Source of the DNA: CAWGMT01 sp963823675
GTDB taxonomy: Bacteria > Planctomycetota > Planctomycetia > Isosphaerales > Isosphaeraceae
Assembly: GCA_963823675.1 (NCBI GenBank)
Contig: CAWGMT010000013.1
Span: 1,054,001 to 1,118,000 of the forward strand
DNA: 64,000 nt
Direction: 5' to 3'
Shown here piece after piece: positions 9,934 through 19,355 of this stretch; the first letter of the stretch is position 1; every line of letters begins with the position of its first letter. Under the pieces are notes generated by a model, which was not told the DNA's origin, did no database searches, and worked only from the letters and a program-made list of their open reading frames with translations. The position numbers and the translations under genes are program-made.

Positions 9934-11097
9934 ATGAAACCGCTCTGTACACGCCGTCAATTTCTCCAAAGGGCCAGCGCCGCCGGGGCAGGGCTGTTGC
10001 TCCCGAGTCTGGGCGCCCCGCTCGCAAGGGCAGCCGGAAGACCGACCTCTCCGGTGAGCATCGCCCGCTGCCGGAACTATCAACCCGACGCTTTGCTTCA
10101 GCAACTCGCGACCATGATGGATCAACTCGGCGGCCTTGCCAAGCTGGTCGCCGGCAAGACTGTCGCGGTCAAGGTAAACCTCACGGGTGACGTACATCAG
10201 CCCGCACTCGGATTGCCTCCCGGCCGGACCTACCATGTTCATCCCCATGTCGTCCTCGCCGCTGCCACTCTGCTCGATCGGGCTGGGGCGCGACGCATTC
10301 GCTTCCTGGAGGGCACATACCAGAACGGCCCGATGGAGGATTATCTTCAGGCAGCCGGTTGGGACCTCAAATCCCTGGCCGCGCTCAAGGCCAAGGTGGA
10401 GTTCGAGGACACGCACAATCTCGGCAGCGGCCGAAACTACCATGAGGTGAAAGTGCCCTGGGGCGGCAGCCTGTATCCGTCCTACCTGCTCAATCATTCT
10501 TATGTCAACTGCGACGTATACATCTCACTCGCCAAGCTGAAGAACCATGCCACGGCAGGCGTGACGCTCTCGATGAAGAACAACTTCGGCATCACCCCCA
10601 CGGCGCTTTACAGCCACCACACCCGCGATGAAAAGAGCCGATCCGCTCGCGTGGAGGTATTTCACAAAGGCGCCGAACGCCCGCCCGACGGCGTGCCGCA
10701 AGAATTGGACCCGCGCTCGCCACGCAATCCGACCTACCGCGTGCCCCGTCACACGATCGACGCCGTCGGCATCCGACCGATCGACCTGGCAATCATCGAT
10801 GGCATCGAAACGGTCTCCAACGGCGAAGGCCCATGGCTTACGCTCGCCGCGCAAAAGCCCGACCTGCTCCTGGCCGGGCGCAATGCGGTCTGCACGGACG
10901 CCATTGCGACTGCCGTCATGGGTTACGACCCGATGGCGAAACCGGCCACGGGACCATTTCCCGGTGATAACCATCTCGCGATGGCCGCCGCACTCGGGAT
11001 CGGCACGAACGACGTCAAGGAGATCGAGGTGTGCGGCCTGTCCGTGAAAGAAGCCTTGCACCCGTTCCGGTGGGAACCGAGTGTGCGCGGCAATTAA
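9934..11097 (+). CDS. DUF362 domain-containing protein with Tat-type signal
   Basis: This 387-residue protein starts MKPLCTRRQFLQRASAAGAGLLLPS, a twin-arginine type export signal (RRQFLQR) with a hydrophobic stretch and a following Ala-rich cleavage region. The mature part matches DUF362: VKVNLTG, HPHVVLAAATLLDRAGARRIRFLEG, and NCDVYISLAKLKNHATAGVTLSMKNNFG, followed by AIIDGIETVSNGEGP and NAVCTDAIATAVMGYDP. DUF362 is related to ferredoxin-associated domains, but its reaction is unknown. No Cys-rich Fe-S cluster motif is visible, so it is not a ferredoxin fusion. The ATG at 9934 is preferred, with GGAG about 9 bp upstream; export by Tat suggests folding, perhaps with a cofactor, before secretion. 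Confidence 0.8.
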   Translation: MKPLCTRRQFLQRASAAGAGLLLPSLGAPLARAAGRPTSPVSIARCRNYQPDALLQQLATMMDQLGGLAKLVAGKTVAVKVNLTGDVHQPALGLPPGRTYHVHPHVVLAAATLLDRAGARRIRFLEGTYQNGPMEDYLQAAGWDLKSLAALKAKVEFEDTHNLGSGRNYHEVKVPWGGSLYPSYLLNHSYVNCDVYISLAKLKNHATAGVTLSMKNNFGITPTALYSHHTRDEKSRSARVEVFHKGAERPPDGVPQELDPRSPRNPTYRVPRHTIDAVGIRPIDLAIIDGIETVSNGEGPWLTLAAQKPDLLLAGRNAVCTDAIATAVMGYDPMAKPATGPFPGDNHLAMAAALGIGTNDVKEIEVCGLSVKEALHPFRWEPSVRGN

Positions 11098-11287
11098 GCT
11101 ACCAGCTCATCACGGTCAGAGACTTTACAGCCTGCCGGCAGGTCTGGTCGGCAGAAACCGCCGCGCTGCTCATGTCCGACGCGATCGTGGCTTCGGCGCG
11201 CGATACAGGTGCATCCGGTCATCGGACTAAGTCCAACGCGCAGCACCGCCGTTTCGCTATCGCCCCATGCCCGGCGAAAAATTATTT

Positions 11288-11323
11288 TTGATTTTTCGGA
11301 GCGTAGGACTATCAATGTCCTAC
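11288..11323 (+). promoter_or_regulatory. Predicted promoter with palindromic operator ahead of the WYL/cas region
   Basis: A -35-like TTGATT (11288-11293) is followed after 16 bases by a -10-like TATCAA (11310-11315). The -10 box lies in the centre of a perfect 7-bp inverted repeat, GTAGGAC (11303-11309) and GTCCTAC (11317-11323), with a 7-base spacer. A protein bound to this palindrome would block RNA polymerase. The first gene downstream encodes a WYL-domain regulator, so autoregulation is the natural inference. The surrounding AT-rich run (about 11279-11298) stands out from the GC-rich flanks. Confidence 0.55.
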
Positions 11324-11429
11324 CCCCCCGGTACGATGTTAGGGATTCGATCCGGGCGAGTTGGCGGTGTCCCCCTCGGATCGGGCCTCTACCGCCGCCA
11401 CCGGGGCTGTCAACGAACTGGTGCCGCCG

Positions 11430-12497
11430 ATGTTGTATCACCATGCAAGGCCACCACTGGCACGGATCATGACAATAGACAGGGCGCTCTGCTCAAGCGC
11501 GTGGCCCAACACCCGCACGCTCGCCGAGAAAATCGGAGTGACCCGCCGAACCATCCGCCGCGATATCGACTATCTCCGCGACCAACTGAATGCGCCCATC
11601 GAGTTCGACGGCGTGCGCAACGGGTATTACTACACCGAGCCGACGTTCCGGTTGCCGTTTCCGCAGTTGACCCAGGGGGAGATGCTCGCGCTTTACTTGT
11701 CCGAGCGGATGATGCGGCAATTTCGGGGGACGCCGTTCGAGCGGGACCTGCGACAGGCGATCGCCAAGCTGAGCGAGCTGCTGCCCGACGGAGTCTCGGT
11801 TGGTCTCGAGGCGACCGCCGACTTTCTGTCGGTCTTGCCGGCGGTGCAGGCCGAGTACGACCTGGAAATGTTTTCTGCCGTGATGCGAGCGGTAGTCGGC
11901 CGGCGGCGGCTGAAAATGGTCTACTGGACAGCCAGCCGCAACCTGACGACGAGCCGGCTCTTCGATCCCTACGAGCTCTCGCTCGTCGACGACGGATGGT
12001 ATGCCTTCGGCTACTGCCACCGCGCTACCGAGATCCGGATGTTTGCGGTCCAGCGGGTTCGATCGGTGAGCGAGACGGGCGAAACGTTCGACCGCCCCGC
12101 CGGCTTCCGCGCCGAGGATTACATGAAGGGCAGCTTCCGCGGGATGCGCGGCGAAGGCAGCTACGACGTCGTCTTGCGGTTCGGGTCACGGGCAGCCGGA
12201 TGGATCAGGGAGAAACAATGGCATCCCAGCCAGACGCGCGAAGAACAGCCCGACGGCACTCTGATCGTGAGGTTCCACGTCAGCGAGCTGCTGAACGTCA
12301 GGCGCTGGGCGATGTATTGGGGTGCGGATTGCGAAGTGATGGCGCCGCCGGAGCTGCGCGAGCTGATCATGCACGAAGTGCGTCAGATCGTTCGTCGCGA
12401 CGAGGCGAGGGGACTTGGCAAGGGGACGACGGGAACGGAGTCGAAGATTGGTCGGAAGGCGGCAAAGCGAGAACCGGGTCCCGGTCTGCACGGGTGA
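11430..12497 (+). CDS. WYL-domain transcriptional regulator of the CRISPR-Cas locus
   Basis: This protein of about 355 residues has an N-terminal winged HTH (TLAEKIGVTRRTIRRDIDYLRD) and a central WYL domain (YELSLVDDGWYAFGYCHRATEIRMFAVQRVRSV), followed by a WCX-like C-terminal domain. Regulators of this type bind palindromic operators and sense nucleic-acid or nucleotide ligands; several control phage-defence loci, including CRISPR-Cas. Its position just upstream of cas6 on the same strand, and the palindrome in its own promoter, support control of the cas operon. The ATG at 11430 gives MLYHHARPPLARIMTIDRAL, which fits the family N-terminus; an ATG at 11469 is the alternative. The extreme C-terminal 25 residues are basic and low complexity. 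Confidence 0.8.
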   Translation: MLYHHARPPLARIMTIDRALCSSAWPNTRTLAEKIGVTRRTIRRDIDYLRDQLNAPIEFDGVRNGYYYTEPTFRLPFPQLTQGEMLALYLSERMMRQFRGTPFERDLRQAIAKLSELLPDGVSVGLEATADFLSVLPAVQAEYDLEMFSAVMRAVVGRRRLKMVYWTASRNLTTSRLFDPYELSLVDDGWYAFGYCHRATEIRMFAVQRVRSVSETGETFDRPAGFRAEDYMKGSFRGMRGEGSYDVVLRFGSRAAGWIREKQWHPSQTREEQPDGTLIVRFHVSELLNVRRWAMYWGADCEVMAPPELRELIMHEVRQIVRRDEARGLGKGTTGTESKIGRKAAKREPGPGLHG

Positions 12498-12626
12498 ACG
12501 CAAATGACCCCACGGCCGAGAAGCGGCGAGTCGCGGAGAGGGCACGCGTGCATAGCTTCAGAGATCCACGATTTTCGATGGCATCCAGCTTGTCGAAAAC
12601 GCTCGCGAGTGGGAACGGAGAGATGG

Positions 12627-13250
12627 ATGGCTGTGATTGATCTATCCTTCGTGTTGGTGGGAACAACGATACCCCTGGATCACGGCTACGCACTCTTCTC
12701 GGCGATATGCCGGGTTGTCCCTGCGTTGCATGGTGACCGGCGGGCGGGTGTCCATCCGATCCCGGGCCGGCAAACTGCGCCGGGGATCTTGAGCTTGACG
12801 AGCCGTTCGCGACTCAAGCTCCGTCTGCCCTCGGAAGAGATCGCACCTTACATCGCGGTCGCGGGGCAATCGCTGGGACTGGACGGCCATCCCGTGCGGG
12901 TTGGAATCCCGAGCGTCGAGGCTTTGGTCCCCGCAGCGAATTTGGCGTCGCGGCTGGTGACTTTTCGCCATGCCCTCGACCCAAACGCATTCGAAGCCGA
13001 CGTGCGTCGTGAGTTGGACCGGATGCAGATCGCCGGCACGCCACATATCGTCCCCTCGACTCGAGCGAAATTTGCTGGCCAGCCGCTCCGCCGCGTGTTG
13101 CGCATCAAGGGCCGCCGTGTGGTGGGCTATTCGCTACGGATGCTGGGCCTGACGGCCGAGGAGTCGATGCGGCTTCAAGAGGAGGGGCTTGGCGGCCGGA
13201 GGCGGATGGGGTGCGGGATTTTTGTGCCGATGGGAAGGAGTGCCCGGTGA
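12627..13250 (+). CDS. cas6: Cas6 endoribonuclease, MYXAN type (Cmx6)
   Basis: A 207-residue protein starting MAVIDLSFVLVGTTIPLDHGYALFSAICRVVP. It resembles Cmx6, the Cas6 of MYXAN-type systems, which cuts the CRISPR transcript within each repeat. The His in PLDHGYALFSA is a conserved feature of that group. The C-terminal RRRMGCGIFVPM carries the Gly-rich element typical of the second RRM-like domain of Cas6. Start: ATG at 12627 with GGAG upstream. Its stop overlaps the cas3 start (GTGA at 13247-13250), so it is translationally coupled. The repeat has a short hairpin leaving 8 nt at its 3' end, consistent with a Cas6 product. Confidence 0.8.
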   Translation: MAVIDLSFVLVGTTIPLDHGYALFSAICRVVPALHGDRRAGVHPIPGRQTAPGILSLTSRSRLKLRLPSEEIAPYIAVAGQSLGLDGHPVRVGIPSVEALVPAANLASRLVTFRHALDPNAFEADVRRELDRMQIAGTPHIVPSTRAKFAGQPLRRVLRIKGRRVVGYSLRMLGLTAEESMRLQEEGLGGRRRMGCGIFVPMGRSAR

Positions 13251-15649
13251 CCCGCGCGAAAAGAACTACTGGACTCAGAACTGTGGGCGGCAGCGATCTA
13301 CTCGCGAAGCCACCGAAGGGGAACCGCCCGGGCCGTTCCCTTGTCGACCACACGCTCGACGTGATCACGGCTTTCGTGGCGCTCTTCGGCAGAGCTGACG
13401 AGCCATCGAACCTTTCGGTCTCCTGGGCACGCTTCTTCCGAGTGATCGACGTCCGGGCGTTCTTGCTCAACGGCCTTGCTGCGGCCTTTTGCCATGATTG
13501 GGGCAAGGCCAACGACGGCTTCCAAGCAATGTTGCTTGGTAATCTCAGGCAGCTCCTTCGGCACGAACAGCTCAGCGCGGTGCTGATGGCGTGGCCTAGT
13601 CTTTGGAAATGGCTAGCGAGCAACCGCGAACTCGACCTCCCTCTTCTTGTCTCGGCCGTTGTCGGACATCACCTCAAGGCTCGCGATCTCGAGTTCGGTC
13701 AGCCCCAGGCGGAGATCGACACCTTGGTCCGTATGCTGTGGGATCATGAGGAATGGCAATCCCGCTTACCGGAAATGGCGTCCCGCCTAAAGCTCCGACC
13801 GGAAGTTCCGCACAACGACGTGCCACGGGTGTGGGGTTTTCAGGGAGGGGCGTCGGTTGCTGACCTGGCTCGGTCGGTCGATGACGTGACGGATCGTCTC
13901 GAGAGGTTCGGTGACGAGCTAGAGTCGGATGAGCAAAGACGGAGACTTCTTTGGGCCGTGCGGGCCGCGTTAATCGCCTCTGACGCGGCCGGATCCGCCC
14001 TGTTCAGGGAGGGGAAATCCGTTGCTTCCTGGATCGCGGACGCGTTTAGCACGGAGAAGCGACTTGACGGATCCGCTGTCCAAAGGAAGGTCATCGAGCC
14101 CCGGCTCGACGACCTGAGAAAGAGGAACCTATGGGGCGACTGGAACGACTTCCAGCGGGCGTGCGCTGACCCTGTGAGAGTCCCGCCGAGGGCGTTGCTC
14201 CTGGCACCGTGTGGAAGCGGTAAGACCTTGGCGGCCTGGCGCTGGATCGCTGCAAGGTGCGCCGAGGGGCCTCGCGGACGGGTGATCTTCCTCTACCCCA
14301 CTCGGGGCACCGCAACCGAGGGTTATCGCGATTACGTGTCGTACGCCGGACCGGAAGAGGCCGCTCTTGTCCACGGAACGGCCGACTACGACCTCGATGG
14401 CATCCACAGTGACCTGAGAGATGAGGATCGGATCAACGAGGCTCGGCTGTTCGCTCTCCGTCAGTGGCCGAAGCGATTGTTCAGCGCGACGGTGGATCAG
14501 TTTCTCGGCTTCCTTCAACACGGCTACGGCCCGACCTGCCACTTGCCGCTTCTTGTTGACTCGGTGGTCGTCTTCGACGAGGTCCACAGCTACGACAGGG
14601 GAATGTTCTCGGCATTGTTGCAATTCCTCCAGACTTTCGACGTCCCGGTCCTTTGCATGACCGCCACGCTTCTCGAGAAACGGCGTGAAAAGCTGTCCGC
14701 GCACCTAGCCGTCTTCGATGGTTTGAAGGACTGCGGAGACGACCTGAAAGTCGTCGCCGATCACCCGAGGTACAGAATCGAAGTCGTCGCCGACGCCAAA
14801 GAAGCAGAGGGTAGAGTCCGGGAAGCGATCGACGGGCGGACGCGTGTTCTCTGGGTCGTGAACACGGTGGACCGAGCTCAGCAAATCGCCCGTCAATTTG
14901 CCACTGATCCCGAGGCGTGTTCGATGAGCACGGAAAAGGGCGTGGCAATATTTTGCTATCATAGCCGGTTCAAGTTGTGTGACCGCAAGAAATGGCACGA
15001 CAGCGTGGTTTGCGCGTTTCGACCAGGCGAAGGCGACGAGAAAAAGTCGCTGCTCGCCGTGACAACTCAGGTGTGCGAAATGTCGCTCGACCTTGACGCG
15101 GATCTGCTCGTCACGGAATTCGCCCCCGCGACCTCTTTGGCGCAGAGGATGGGCAGGTGCTGCCGGGATCCGATGGCCCATCAAGCGGAGCGCAAGAGGG
15201 TGGGCGAAGTGATCCTCTACGCACCCGAGGACAGCCTCCCCTATACGAAGCAGGACATGCTTGGCGTCGTCGAGTTTGTTGCGGGGTTGAGGCGAGCAGG
15301 GACCGCGTCGCAAAGCAAGCTAGAAGACCTCCTGGCCGACGTGCCCCAGGCGGCGGAGCTTCCAAAAGAGTGTCGATTCATCCACAGCGGCCCCTGGGCG
15401 GCCATGGGCGAGGAAAACTTCCGGGATATCGATGACTACACCCGACCGTCCGTGCTTAACCCAGACGAGTATCTGGCGCTTTGCGATTCGAAAAGGCCTT
15501 GGGAGGCGCAAGGCCTGATCGTGCCCGTCCCCAAAAAGTTCGCCAAGCCCGATGACAAACTGCCGTCCTGGCTTCACTACGCAAGCGGGGGGCGCTACCA
15601 CGCTGCGCTCGGCTATTGCGACGATCCGCCAAGTGCCACGATTGCCTGA
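13247..15649 (+). CDS. cas3: Cas3 nuclease-helicase (HD domain followed by DEVH helicase)
   Basis: This 800-residue protein degrades target DNA after Cascade binding. The HD nuclease domain comes first: LVDHTLDVI (His near residue 35), FCHDWGKAND (HD near 83) and VGHHLKARDL. The superfamily 2 helicase follows: LLAPCGSGKTLAAWRW (Walker A, about 325), VVFDEVHSYDRG (DEVH, about 443), MTATLLEKR, TTQVCEMSLDLDADLLV, and LAQRMGRCCRD (motif VI, about 632). All catalytic motifs are present and the frame is uninterrupted. The GTG at 13247 has GGAAGGAG at 7 nt and overlaps the cas6 stop, so it is chosen over upstream alternatives. The domain order is that of ordinary fused Cas3. Confidence 0.92.
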   Translation: MTRAKRTTGLRTVGGSDLLAKPPKGNRPGRSLVDHTLDVITAFVALFGRADEPSNLSVSWARFFRVIDVRAFLLNGLAAAFCHDWGKANDGFQAMLLGNLRQLLRHEQLSAVLMAWPSLWKWLASNRELDLPLLVSAVVGHHLKARDLEFGQPQAEIDTLVRMLWDHEEWQSRLPEMASRLKLRPEVPHNDVPRVWGFQGGASVADLARSVDDVTDRLERFGDELESDEQRRRLLWAVRAALIASDAAGSALFREGKSVASWIADAFSTEKRLDGSAVQRKVIEPRLDDLRKRNLWGDWNDFQRACADPVRVPPRALLLAPCGSGKTLAAWRWIAARCAEGPRGRVIFLYPTRGTATEGYRDYVSYAGPEEAALVHGTADYDLDGIHSDLRDEDRINEARLFALRQWPKRLFSATVDQFLGFLQHGYGPTCHLPLLVDSVVVFDEVHSYDRGMFSALLQFLQTFDVPVLCMTATLLEKRREKLSAHLAVFDGLKDCGDDLKVVADHPRYRIEVVADAKEAEGRVREAIDGRTRVLWVVNTVDRAQQIARQFATDPEACSMSTEKGVAIFCYHSRFKLCDRKKWHDSVVCAFRPGEGDEKKSLLAVTTQVCEMSLDLDADLLVTEFAPATSLAQRMGRCCRDPMAHQAERKRVGEVILYAPEDSLPYTKQDMLGVVEFVAGLRRAGTASQSKLEDLLADVPQAAELPKECRFIHSGPWAAMGEENFRDIDDYTRPSVLNPDEYLALCDSKRPWEAQGLIVPVPKKFAKPDDKLPSWLHYASGGRYHAALGYCDDPPSATIA

Positions 15650-15660
15650 AGAGTTTCGAA

Positions 15661-17549
15661 ATGGCCAAGAAGAAAGCCATACAACCTGAATCGATCACCG
15701 TTCGATACGACCTGTACGAGCTGCCCACGGCGCAGCACAAGGCCGGCTTGGCCGGGCTGCTATTGCAAATCGACAGCATGAACGAGCGCAGGGCGGCGGG
15801 GCGCTACCGCCGATTTTGGAATTGCCGTCGATCGTCGAGCGCACCTCTTCATACGTCACGATCCGATTTACCGAGCGCAGCATTTGGAATCTGTTCGACG
15901 ACCTCTACGACGCCGAGGTTGTTGAGCAAGATCGCAAGCAAAAGCAGCAGAATAAGGAACCCAAGTACACAAAGGAGGTGGACGCACCCGATGCGGCCAG
16001 CGGCAAGCTGAGGAAGGAGAAGCGTTACGTGTATGACGCGGTTCGGCCGGTCGGCTCGTTCTTGGGACGGTTCACCGACGGCGCGAGGAAAGACTGGCAT
16101 AAGTTGTGGCGAGATATGTTGCTCACGATCCCCCGGAACCAAGACGCGACGCTGGGACCATACAAGGACATGGCTCAGCTCCGACTCGCCCGAGGCGACT
16201 CGGGCGAATGGCCCCGAATGGATGCGGCCCGAAGGAAGGATGACAAAAAGTGCTACTTGTTCTGCCGAGAGGGACTGGCGGCTTGGGATGACCTGGTCCG
16301 ATTCGAACGTTCACGCTCGAGCGGGCAGCTCGCGACCACAGGTCTCTCGGGCGCTGTATTACTGGGCGTGCAGGACAAAAACGCCGAGCTGGTCCCTTTC
16401 GAAGATCGCTCTGACCACGCCCTCCTACTTCATTTTTGGCCGCTCGCCGTTCGCGTCTTCGTACCAGGATTGGTCCACTCGGACGGAGAGCTGGATTTGC
16501 CTGGTTACGTGGTAGCAGTTCCGGAAGTATGTGATTTAACGGCCTTCTGTCGCGCTTTCGTCCGCATGCTCCAACAGCTCGATCCCGCCCGGCTCAGATT
16601 TCGGCCCGCGGAAGCCGTAATCTCGCTACCGGAGCAGGGCTCGCTTGAGTTCATGCACAAGCTAGCGGAGCTAGCCGAGCGCAAGGTCATTGCCGAGCCT
16701 CCATCGCGGTACATATCGAATGTCGAATTCTTTTATATGATCAAAAGTCGCAATAACGTCAAGACGATGTCGCGCGGCAGAGTGCCGCCGCGCGACGAAC
16801 TTCTCAGAAGCTACTCAGGGATCAGGAACTCCTATCGCAACCCTGTGTTTCAGTCCTCCCTTTTGCTTGCGCTGATGCGTGGACAGGCTTGGTTCCGCCA
16901 TTTCGAGGCGCCGCTCGCGGAGCGCGATTGGTCGTTCTTCATACACTCATCAGAGGAGAAGCACCGCACACCGCGAACAATGATAGGCTTCGCATGGGAG
17001 GCAGCTCAACGCTTTCAACGGATCGAAGAGAATTACCAAAAGTCGATGGAGGTAGAGATGACCACGCCCAGTACTGACCCTAGCTCGGTAGACAGACTGG
17101 TCTACAGGCTTGTCCAGCGGTACGTCCATCTTCGCGCTTTACAGCGCCTGGGAATGACTCAGGACGACCCTAAGACGCCTTGGAGGCACGAAGCAAAGTC
17201 GAGCGACGGCAGCTTGACCAGTCGCGAGACACCTGCGTACCAGGAGGAACGACGAAAAGTCTGTTCATCACTGTTTCTCGAGCTGCGCTCACGTAATGAG
17301 GAGGATTTCGTCCGTCACTTTACGGCCACGCTTGGTTCAGTCGCGCAGTACCTTCCCGAAGATGAGTACATGGGTATTTCTTCGGCCCTAATGAGGGTTC
17401 ACAGCGACGAGGTTGAAAGGGACCACCCGAGGACACGAGGGGATGTCAAGACGCTGACGTTACTGGCGCTGGCCGCTCATTCCCGCAGCTTGATCGCAGG
17501 AACTGACACCACCAATCACACCAACCACCCAGGGGAGACCAAGCGATGA
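15661..17549 (+). CDS. cas8: Cas8-type large subunit, Cmx8 family (one frame break)
   Basis: The start is ATG at 15661, giving ESITVRYDLYELPTAQHKAGLAGLL, which is typical of the MYXAN Cmx8 family. Near 15798 one base appears to be missing in a run of G; reading then continues in another frame as ILELPSIVERTSSYVTIRF and FDDLYDAEV to the stop at 17549. The full product would be about 629 residues. Cmx8 is the signature large subunit of the effector complex and is presumed to recognise the PAM and recruit Cas3. No nuclease motif is visible. The stop overlaps the cas7 ATG (ATGA). The break is in a homopolymer, and similar breaks occur in essential genes here, so it is probably a sequence error. 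Confidence 0.75.
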
Positions 17550-18569
17550 ACCTGTTCGCCACAGTGCTGACACACCCCGCGCCAACAGCCAATTACAGAG
17601 GTGAGAGCGAGCTCAATCGAACCGTTATCCAGAAGATCACGGATGGTCGCTTCGAATACCCCATCATTTCTCCCGAAGCCATGAGAAACGCCCTCCGGGA
17701 GATCCTAGGCGGTCCGGGGTACAAGCAGCGGATGAATCGTGAGCGGATCCATCCCACGGCTGGCGAAGGCGACGAGAAGCAGCAGCTTGCTGTCAAGTAC
17801 TCGGACCTGCCGGACCCGGACGTGTTTGCGGACGATTTCCTGTTCGGATACCTGCTCGCCGTCAAGGACAAGGAGCTGGCCAGGATTCGGAAGTTGAAGG
17901 GGAAAGATTACCCGCTCAAGCGGGATAGCGTCCTGCGGATGAATCTCGCCAAAGGTCTGGAGCCGTACCGGCACGTGACGGTGTTCACGCAATCGCCCAA
18001 GTTCGCCGAAGGGAATGCTTGGCGGGTTGGCGGCGAGGCCGGGACTGGCTCCGCGCTTCTTCATCGTGAGACGGCCGAAACGGCATTTCAATATCCTTTT
18101 GCCCTTAACGTCGACGACTGCAAGGCGCACTCAGAATGGGCGAGATTGCTCTTACGGGCCATTGGCGAACTGGCCAACGTCTCGGGAAACCACGCACGCA
18201 GCCTCTACTTTATGGCGCCTGCCAGCGTAGTTGTAAGATTGACCGAGCAGCTCTGCCCGGGATACGAGCAATACCACTTCACGGTGCGCCGGGATCCCGC
18301 GACGAACGAACGAATTCACGAGTCCAAGGTGCTAAAGAGGCTGCTTGCGAAGGACACCGTGCTACCTCCGAGTGAGTTCTACATCGGTGGGGAAATCGCC
18401 GAACAACTCTCCGCTCAGGAAAAGGGCGCGCTTGAGAATAAGGACGGAACAGGGTCAGGTCACCGGTGCCACGATCGATTCTGATCCCAGGAACCTTCTG
18501 AAGATAGTGGCCGAGAAGGCATTCGGTACAGTTGCAAGCAAGGCCCCCGGGGTGTCCGAGGAGCGCTGA
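17546..18569 (+). CDS. cas7: Cas7/DevR backbone subunit (one frame break near the C-terminus)
   Basis: The product matches the DevR-type Cas7 RNA-binding backbone: TANYRGESELNRTVIQKI, EYPIISPEAMRNALREIL, ADDFLFGYLLAV and a late SGNHARSLYFMAPAS. Cas7 polymerises along the crRNA in the type I effector. The first frame ends at 18484, but a frame shifted by one base continues as QVTGATIDSDPRNLLKIVA and stops at 18569, immediately before cas5. One extra base near 18454 explains this, giving a protein of about 340 residues. Start: ATG at 17546 overlapping the cas8 stop. The last stretch is probably real C-terminus, since the gap to cas5 would otherwise be empty. Confidence 0.82.
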
Positions 18570-18572
18570 ACA

Positions 18573-19340
18573 ATGCTTTCGCTCTACATCCAAGCTCCTT
18601 TCGCCGCGTGCCGCCAGTTCGTGGCCGGATGGTACCGGCCAACGGCGGGATTCCTGACATATTCGACAGTCTATGGTTTGCTACTCAACGTTGCCCGAAT
18701 CGAAACGCGACTCTGGGAGCAGGACGCAGGCCATGACGGGAAGACCCCGGCGACGCTTGCCCGCCCGGACCTACCTCGTTTCTCCCTCGGGCTAGGCCTG
18801 CCACCCGGGATCGAGCCGCCGCGCGTTGAATCCATCTACCAGCAACTTCACAACTATCCCGTGGGCTCGCAGTCAGGGACCGGGCCGGAGTTGGCCAGGG
18901 GAAGGAAGAACAACATTACGCCTGTACGGAGGGAGTTGCTCTGCGACGTCCAGGCAATCGCGTCGGTGGCAAGCGAGGATCAGCGGTTTTTGGCTGCGCT
19001 TCGTCGGGGGCTAAACGGACAAGAGAACAGCAACCGCTATGGCCTCCCGTTCCTCGGCGATAATAACTTCCTGATTGATCGAATCGAGGAGATCGACCGA
19101 CAGTCGGTACGCTGGTATACGCTCATAAGAGAAAACGATCGCCGACCGCGTGTATCGACCACCCGACTCACGGCCCATATCGGTCGAGACAGCATGGCGG
19201 AGACGCGCTCAGCCCTCTTCGCACCCGAGACGCAGGTGAGTGAGCAGCCGCCCGAGACGGCAATGGTGCCGGTTGGGTGTCCCGAGGATTTTGACCGATG
19301 GCTTTCAGGATTCGAAGCAGATTCAATCGCCGGGCAGTGA
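18573..19340 (+). CDS. cas5: Cas5/DevS (Cmx5) effector subunit
   Basis: A 255-residue protein that resembles Cmx5/DevS, the Cas5 of MYXAN systems. The first strand (MLSLYIQAPFAACRQFVAGWYRPT) and the following TYSTVYGLLLNVARIE are typical of the Cas5 RAMP fold; LPFLGDNNFLIDRIEEI lies in the C-terminal half. Cas5 binds the 5' handle of the crRNA and caps the Cas7 filament. The ATG at 18573 begins 3 bases after the extended cas7 stop. The frame is intact. In Myxococcus xanthus the homologous devRS genes also act in development; nothing here bears on such a role. Confidence 0.85.
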   Translation: MLSLYIQAPFAACRQFVAGWYRPTAGFLTYSTVYGLLLNVARIETRLWEQDAGHDGKTPATLARPDLPRFSLGLGLPPGIEPPRVESIYQQLHNYPVGSQSGTGPELARGRKNNITPVRRELLCDVQAIASVASEDQRFLAALRRGLNGQENSNRYGLPFLGDNNFLIDRIEEIDRQSVRWYTLIRENDRRPRVSTTRLTAHIGRDSMAETRSALFAPETQVSEQPPETAMVPVGCPEDFDRWLSGFEADSIAGQ

Positions 19341-19355
19341 GAAAGGTTCCTGGGT

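Noticed and set aside
11267..12640. Long alternative plus-strand frame overlapping the WYL regulator
   Set aside because: It is Arg/Pro-rich with no domain, whereas the overlapping frame encodes a clear HTH-WYL protein.
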